Below, piece by piece: positions 59,163 through 64,000 of a stretch of 64,000 nucleotides of DNA. How positions within the stretch are numbered: the first letter of the stretch is position 1; every line of letters starts with the position of its first letter. The notes below the pieces were generated by a model, which saw only the letters and a list, made by a program, of their open reading frames with translations, searched no databases and had not been told where the DNA came from. A program made the position numbers and the translations under genes. The DNA comes from Gammaproteobacteria bacterium (GTDB taxonomy: Bacteria > Pseudomonadota > Gammaproteobacteria > Burkholderiales > Thiobacillaceae): positions 86,764 to 150,763 of the forward strand of contig JAHJNN010000015.1 in NCBI GenBank assembly GCA_018820765.1. The letters run 5' to 3'.

Positions 59163-61376
59163 TCATCCCGTGGCCGTCGACTGAGCGGGCGCCGGTTCAT
59201 ACCGAACCGCCTGATTTCTGCCATTCTGTTTGGCCGCGTACATCGCCGCGTCCGCCCGGGAGGTCAATGTCTCCGCGGTATCCCCTTCCTGAAACTGGGC
59301 GACGCCAAAACTGCAGGTCACGGCCCCGACTTCGTCGAAAACGAATTCTGCGATAAGACGCCTCAGTTTTTCCGCAAGCTCGAACGCCTGCCGGGCGTCG
59401 CAATTCGGGGACAGAATCATGAATTCCTCGCCTCCCCAGCGGGCAAGCACATCGGTTTGCCGAAGATGGCAGGCAACGATCCGGCACAAGCCGGTCAGCA
59501 CCCGGTCGCCGGCGTGGTGGCCATGGGTGTCATTCACCGCCTTGAAGTGATCGATGTCGTACATCACCAAGGCAAGCGGTATCTTGTAGCGTGCCGACCG
59601 CGCCATCTCGGCAGCCAGTTCCTGGTTGAACTTCAGCCGGTTGAAAATACCGGTCAGGGGATCGGTGCTTGCCTGCAAATCCAGTTTTCGCGCCCGCTCT
59701 TCCAGTTCAAGCTGCTGCTCCAGCACGATCTTGTCATGGCGCATCCGTTCCATTCTCATGAAGTAGATCACGGTCAGGAGTGCAAACAGCAGCGTGATGG
59801 TGATGCCGAACAGGCGGCTGGCGGCAATCGCCCTGGGTATCTTCAACACCACGAAAGACCACCCGTCATGGCCGCTGTCACGGCGTCCCGCGTAATGGCG
59901 CTCGCCTTGGAAGACAATCCAGGCGCCATCCACGATCTCCTGCTCCAGCAAGGGCGCATAGCGCAGGTTCCCGAACTGGCGCGAGCGTGTCAGCGTGAGT
60001 TGCGTCTCGGCCGGCAGCGGCCACAGCGTCTTGAACAACATGTCCGGGTCGCTGGCAAGAAATACGACTCCCTGAGGGGCAATGAGGAAAGCGTGCTCGA
60101 TTCCCCTGAGATCCGATCCGATCGGATCAAGCGGTTTCTTGATGACCGCCACGCCGGCAATCCGGCCCGCCTTGTCGCGCACCGGGTGGCTCGCGTAATA
60201 GCCACGCTCGCTGGTGGTGACGCCAAGCGCATAGTAGTAGGCAGCCTTTCCGGCAATGGCTTCCCGGAAATAGGGACGGAAGCTGTAGTTCTTTCCCATC
60301 AGGCTGTCGCTTTTCCCGCGATTGGAAGAGGCGAGAACCGTGCCGGAGCCGTCCATGAGGTAGGCGATCCCATCCCCGCCCGCCGCGCCCATACTCAGAT
60401 CCGCGACCGTATTGGCCTCGTCGCGCGTGTGCTCGCCGCCGCCGCTCAACACCGGCAGCACCCAGGGCGATTCGGCCATGGACTTCGCAACGTTGTCCGC
60501 CGTGGTGGTCACGATGCGAAGCCGGCTCACAAGCAAGCCCAGGCGTTCCCTCACGCCGCTCTGTATTTCCTGCTGAGACATTCGCCCCAGGTATTCTGTC
60601 AACCCCCAGCCCAGGCCAAGAATGCCCACCAGCAGGGGGACGAAAGTCCAGATGGAGCGCTTGTACAACTTCCCGGCGTAAACCGGGGAAGCCATAGCCA
60701 GCAGGATTTTTTGCTGCCCGAATGCCCACAGCGAAAAAGCCATCCAACAGGCGAGCAGCCCGCGCAGGAGCTGGATGGGCATGCCGGTAGCGCGAAAGAA
60801 CGCGTCGTGATTGAGGACAGACGCCGGCCAGAACGGCGCCGCCGGCACAATGACGCCGGTAGAGATGCCGTACAGGGCGAGTCCCGCGCCCATGGAGATG
60901 ACCCAGCGCCTTTTGCTGCCGGAAAGCCCTCTGGAAAGCCGGGCGAACACCAGGCCCGCCCCCACCCCGCCCGGAAGTCCCAAGGCATAACGCGCAACGG
61001 CATTGGCCGCGTCCAGCCCGCCCATGACAACGCCGAGCGCGATCAACAAAACCAGCAGCCCATAAATCCATCGCCCCGGCGCTTTCCCCCCGAGCCGGAT
61101 CGCGCCCAGGCGGGCGAACTCGAGCAGCAACACATAGGATGCGGCCATGAGTATCAGGCGCAGCAACGCAAACGCCGGCGCGTCGCCGATGCTCAGCGCG
61201 AGCAGTTGCAACCACTCGTTCACGCCGTGGGCGATCCCGAACGCAGCGAGCAGCCTCCAGGGTAGCCCCGCCGGGTCGTGGTCCTGGATGGTGAAGCAGG
61301 CCGCGCCCAGCAGGATGAATGCCAGGCCGTAGAAGAAGAAAATGTAATCGAGCTGTGTGCCGAGAAACTCAGCCAT
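59163..61376 (-). CDS. Membrane-bound diguanylate cyclase with 7-8 helices and Cache-like domain
   Basis: Residues 1-255 contain about seven hydrophobic helices, then one leading to a periplasmic dCache-like region (about 265-520: YLMDGSGTVLASSNRGKSDS, YALGVTTSERGYYASHPVRD), one more helix (ITITLLFALLTVIYFM), a coiled coil and a GGDEF domain. The active-site motif is RWGGEEF with an RQTD inhibitory site five residues upstream, so it is predicted active and feedback-inhibited. Lying between cheA and cheB, it probably contributes c-di-GMP output to that system. Confidence 0.92.
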   Translation of the reverse strand: MAEFLGTQLDYIFFFYGLAFILLGAACFTIQDHDPAGLPWRLLAAFGIAHGVNEWLQLLALSIGDAPAFALLRLILMAASYVLLLEFARLGAIRLGGKAPGRWIYGLLVLLIALGVVMGGLDAANAVARYALGLPGGVGAGLVFARLSRGLSGSKRRWVISMGAGLALYGISTGVIVPAAPFWPASVLNHDAFFRATGMPIQLLRGLLACWMAFSLWAFGQQKILLAMASPVYAGKLYKRSIWTFVPLLVGILGLGWGLTEYLGRMSQQEIQSGVRERLGLLVSRLRIVTTTADNVAKSMAESPWVLPVLSGGGEHTRDEANTVADLSMGAAGGDGIAYLMDGSGTVLASSNRGKSDSLMGKNYSFRPYFREAIAGKAAYYYALGVTTSERGYYASHPVRDKAGRIAGVAVIKKPLDPIGSDLRGIEHAFLIAPQGVVFLASDPDMLFKTLWPLPAETQLTLTRSRQFGNLRYAPLLEQEIVDGAWIVFQGERHYAGRRDSGHDGWSFVVLKIPRAIAASRLFGITITLLFALLTVIYFMRMERMRHDKIVLEQQLELEERARKLDLQASTDPLTGIFNRLKFNQELAAEMARSARYKIPLALVMYDIDHFKAVNDTHGHHAGDRVLTGLCRIVACHLRQTDVLARWGGEEFMILSPNCDARQAFELAEKLRRLIAEFVFDEVGAVTCSFGVAQFQEGDTAETLTSRADAAMYAAKQNGRNQAVRYEPAPAQSTATG

Positions 61377-61496
61377 AAAACCTCGAACGCGGATCAGCGA
61401 TCCGAAAATTTTCCAGACAGCGCACGCGCAACGAATCGCGGCTGAATCGCGGCATCGTCACGTCTTGCGCTACCGTATCTGCAAACGTGGGGGCGT

Positions 61497-63794
61497 TCAT
61501 ATCAGCCTCCGGATGATCTCCAGCAGGTTGCTCTGGTCGAAGCTGCTTTTGACAATATAAGCGTTGGCGCCAACGTCGATGCCGCGTTCGCGATGCTCGC
61601 GCGATTCGAGCGCCGTCACCAGCACCACCGGCAGTTCCGCGAGTTGCTTGTCGGCGCGTACCTTGGCCGTCAGATCAAAGCCGTCCATGCGCGGCATGTC
61701 CACATCCGAAACCACCAGGTCGAACGCCGCGGTCTTCAGCGTGGTGAACGCATCCATGCCGTCCACCGCTGTGGTGACGGCATGGCCGGCCGATTCCAGG
61801 ATGCCCTTCAGCAGCGAGCGCGAGGTGATCGAATCCTCGGCAACCAGGATGGAGCGTTTCTCGCCGGCTGCCGGTTCCGTGGCGGCGGCTGCTGCAAGCG
61901 GCGCGGCGGCACGGCCCACTGCGGATTTCAGCAGATCCGCCACGTTCAGCACCGGCACCACCTGGCCGCTGCCGAGCATGCTGGCGCCGGCGACGCTGCG
62001 CACGCGCGCAAGTTGCGGCCCGAGATTTTTAACCAGGATTTCCTGCTCGCCGAGAATTTCGTCCACCCGGAAGGCGACGCGTGCCTCATTCTGGTCGAGC
62101 ACGATCACCGGCGCATGGCCGGCCGCATTACCGGCGGCGGGGCGGGGCATTTCCAGCACATCGCCCAGACTGGCCAGGGAGACAACGTCCCCGTCCAGTA
62201 CGATGGTTTCGCGGTTTTCCACGGTGCGGATATCCTGGACGGCCACCCGCGCCACGCGTTCGACAGCGGCCGAGGGAATGACGCAAAGCCGCTCGCCTGC
62301 GCGCACCAGGACGCCGCGGAATGTGGCCAAGGACAGCGGCAGGACGATATGAAAAGCAGTTCCGGCTCCGCGCTTGGATTCGAGCGAGACGCTGCCGCCC
62401 AGGCGTTCGACCTTTTCGCGCACGATCGCGAGACCCAGTCCGCGCCCGGAGACGTCGGTGATGATGGGGCTGGTGGTAACGCCGGACTGGAACGCAAGCG
62501 CGAGCGTCTCGCGTTCGCCGAGCCTGCCGTCTTCCTCGTCGGAAAGGAGGCCGAGCTTTCTGGCCGCCGCCTTCACCCGCTCGCCGTCGATGCCGGCGCC
62601 GTCATCCGCGACTTGCAGCTCGACCTTGCCGCTGTCCCGTTGCGAAACGGCAAGCGTGATCGTGCCCTGCGAAGGCTTGCCCGCGGCCGTGCGCACTGCC
62701 GGGGTTTCGATGCCATGATCGATGGCGTTGCGCAGAAGATGGATGAGCGGATCCTTCAATTCCTCCAGCATGCGCCGGTCGAGCTCAATCTCGCTGCCCT
62801 CAAGCGCCAGCTCCACCTCCTTGCCCTGCTCGCGGGCCAACTCGCGGGCGAGGTGCGGCAGAATTTCGAGCAGCGAGGCGAACGGCAGCAACTGCATTTC
62901 CTTCACGTCGGCGAGCAGGCTTTCGGTCATCCCGGCCAGCACGCGCTGGTCGCGTGCGGCGGATTTGCCCAGTTTCGCCAGGCGCTCCTCGATGCTTGCG
63001 ATGAACAGGTGCTCGCCATCCAGGTAGCCGAGCACTTTCATGAGTTCCTTGCGCCGATGGGCGGAAGCGTTGACGCTGGCGCTGCGCGCCGCCGAGCGTT
63101 CAATCTGCCGCAGCGCAGGCTGAATTTGCGCCCGCGTTTTTTTCCAGGCGGCGACCATGGCCGTCGTGTCGTGCAGTTCCAGGGCGCGCTGGCGCGCCGC
63201 CAGGCGCGGCGACAACAGTTCCTCGACCTGGCGCATCACGGCATCGAGTTTCGCGGTGGAAATCCTCACGGTCCCGGCGGCCGCGCCGGTTGCGGCGGGC
63301 GGCGGGGGTGTGGCGGCGGCTGCTTCCATGGCAGGCGCCGGTATCTGCGTAACGGGTGCTGCTGCCGCGCCAAGGGCAGGGGGCGAACCGCTCGCCGCCT
63401 GGTCAAGCTGGCGCATCAGCGCGGCAATCGCCGGCGGGAGCGTAGTCGAGGTATCGGCGCCGCTGGCCAGCAGGGTGCCGAGGCCGTCGATGGTCTGGTG
63501 CAGCAGGTCCAGCAGCGGCACGGAAACCGGGAATTGCTCCTTTTTCAGCACGGCGAATACGCTTTCCAGCGATTGGCACAGCGACTCGATGGAGGCGAGA
63601 TTCACCGCGCGGGCGGCGCCCTTGAGGCTGTGCGCATCGCGAAACACCGTCTCGATGATGCTCGCGGCCTCGGCGCCGGCCGGTGTTTTTTCCAGTGCGA
63701 GCAGGCCCGAGCTCATCGCCTGGAGGTGTTCGTCCGCCTCGCCCCGGAAGGTTACGAGCAGGCGTTTCAGCAGTTCGTCGTTTTTGTTGGGCAT
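61497..63794 (-). CDS. cheA: CheA-REC hybrid chemotaxis kinase
   Basis: The 765-residue protein has an N-terminal Hpt (His55 in FRDAHSLKGAARAV), a proline/alanine-rich linker, a dimerisation region, HATPase_c (LIHLLRNAIDHGIETP, GRGLGLAIVREKVERLGGSV), a CheW-like coupling domain and a C-terminal receiver (ILVAEDSITSRSLL, LVVSDVDMPRMDGF, AYIVKSSF). A CheA fused to a receiver is typical of alternative chemosensory systems such as Wsp. The 120-bp gap before the GGDEF gene shows nothing obvious. It starts 7 bp after the receptor gene's stop. Confidence 0.95.
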   Translation of the reverse strand: MPNKNDELLKRLLVTFRGEADEHLQAMSSGLLALEKTPAGAEAASIIETVFRDAHSLKGAARAVNLASIESLCQSLESVFAVLKKEQFPVSVPLLDLLHQTIDGLGTLLASGADTSTTLPPAIAALMRQLDQAASGSPPALGAAAAPVTQIPAPAMEAAAATPPPPAATGAAAGTVRISTAKLDAVMRQVEELLSPRLAARQRALELHDTTAMVAAWKKTRAQIQPALRQIERSAARSASVNASAHRRKELMKVLGYLDGEHLFIASIEERLAKLGKSAARDQRVLAGMTESLLADVKEMQLLPFASLLEILPHLARELAREQGKEVELALEGSEIELDRRMLEELKDPLIHLLRNAIDHGIETPAVRTAAGKPSQGTITLAVSQRDSGKVELQVADDGAGIDGERVKAAARKLGLLSDEEDGRLGERETLALAFQSGVTTSPIITDVSGRGLGLAIVREKVERLGGSVSLESKRGAGTAFHIVLPLSLATFRGVLVRAGERLCVIPSAAVERVARVAVQDIRTVENRETIVLDGDVVSLASLGDVLEMPRPAAGNAAGHAPVIVLDQNEARVAFRVDEILGEQEILVKNLGPQLARVRSVAGASMLGSGQVVPVLNVADLLKSAVGRAAAPLAAAAATEPAAGEKRSILVAEDSITSRSLLKGILESAGHAVTTAVDGMDAFTTLKTAAFDLVVSDVDMPRMDGFDLTAKVRADKQLAELPVVLVTALESREHRERGIDVGANAYIVKSSFDQSNLLEIIRRLI

Positions 63795-63801
63795 TTTAGT
63801 A

Positions 63802-64000
63802 TCAGGTGGCCGCCCTGCCGATCAGGGCGCCCAGCTTCACGCCCAGTTCATGCAGGCCTTGCGCCGCGACCTCGGCCTGCCGGGTGCCGGCGACGTTCTG
63901 GGTGCTGGCCTGCTTGATGTTGTCCATCGCCAGCGCCACCTGGTCCATGCCAACCATCTGTTGCTGGCTCGAGGCCGCAATCTGGGTTGCCGCCTGCGCC
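63802..64000 (-). CDS. Methyl-accepting chemotaxis protein, C-terminal part (partial)
   Basis: The visible 65 residues (AAASTQIAASSQQQMVG-like helix, MDQVALAMDNIKQASTQN, VAAQGLHELGVKLG) match the C-terminal coiled-coil end of the MCP signalling domain; the start is beyond base 64000. The TGA complement is at 63802-63804. It is the receptor for the CheA encoded next to it. There is no visible pentapeptide tether for CheR/CheB. Confidence 0.88.
   Translation of the reverse strand, partial: AQAATQIAASSQQQMVGMDQVALAMDNIKQASTQNVAGTRQAEVAAQGLHELGVKLGALIGRAAT

Noticed and set aside
58425..61265. Plus-strand frame of about 940 codons opposite the GGDEF and cheB genes.
   Set aside because: The minus-strand genes have intact catalytic motifs; this frame has none and runs across gene boundaries.

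Overview
The window looks like the chromosome of a GC-rich betaproteobacterium with a chemolithotrophic, sulfur-oxidiser-like (Thiobacillus-like) lifestyle. The pointers are a DsrA-type siroheme sulfite reductase subunit, an Isp-type membrane-bound [NiFe] hydrogenase with its full hyp set, an NnrU-like protein and a bacterial A/V-type ATPase. The genus is an inference from gene content. No rRNA, tRNA, CRISPR array or insertion sequence was recognised.

Layout. 1-2402 (-): N-terminal part of a large secreted RHS/YD-repeat protein running off the left edge. 2570-8364 (-): hypC-hypA-hypB-hypD-hypF-hypE, NiFe-cofactor assembly. 8516-15072 (+): maturation protease, HupH/HyaF-like protein, hynS-isp1-isp2-hynL and hupE. 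15077-23867 (+): nine A/V-type ATPase genes (H, C, I, K, F, E, A, B, D) starting 4 nt after hupE, so H2 oxidation and a rotary ATPase appear to share one transcription unit. 23880-28755: a VOC protein, an NnrU-like protein, a PhoX-like periplasmic protein, two small envelope proteins, a decayed proline-catabolism gene and a Lys/Ala/Pro-rich protein. 28890-32415 (+): an unrecognised protein with a PhoU/DUF47-like C-terminus overlapping a pyruvate phosphate dikinase-like protein that lacks the C-terminal PEP/pyruvate domain; this is the most novel-looking pair. 32757-34061 (-): a solitary dsrA. 34178-39429 (-): GH15 glucosidase, protoglobin histidine kinase and three response regulators without DNA-binding domains, tightly packed.

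39615-44616: small stress/envelope proteins, then a periplasmic binding protein translationally coupled to a GGDEF-EAL protein. 44717-51652 (+): copper-handling region with a structured AT-rich leader, two consecutive cupredoxin-type multicopper oxidase genes and cusBA. 51680-52240 (-): SYLF lipoprotein-like protein. 52442-64000 (-): a chemosensory/c-di-GMP block reading MCP (partial), CheA-REC, membrane GGDEF, CheB, a 1458-residue hybrid kinase and a REC-EAL phosphodiesterase.

How the parts work together. The hyp genes build the NiFe site of HynL, the protease trims its C-terminus, HynS carries the complex through Tat, and Isp1/Isp2 pass electrons to the membrane. The downstream ATPase could use or adjust the resulting proton motive force. 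Three loci converge on c-di-GMP. Several intergenic spaces, especially inside the hyp and ATPase operons, hold 7-bp repeats or stem-loops.
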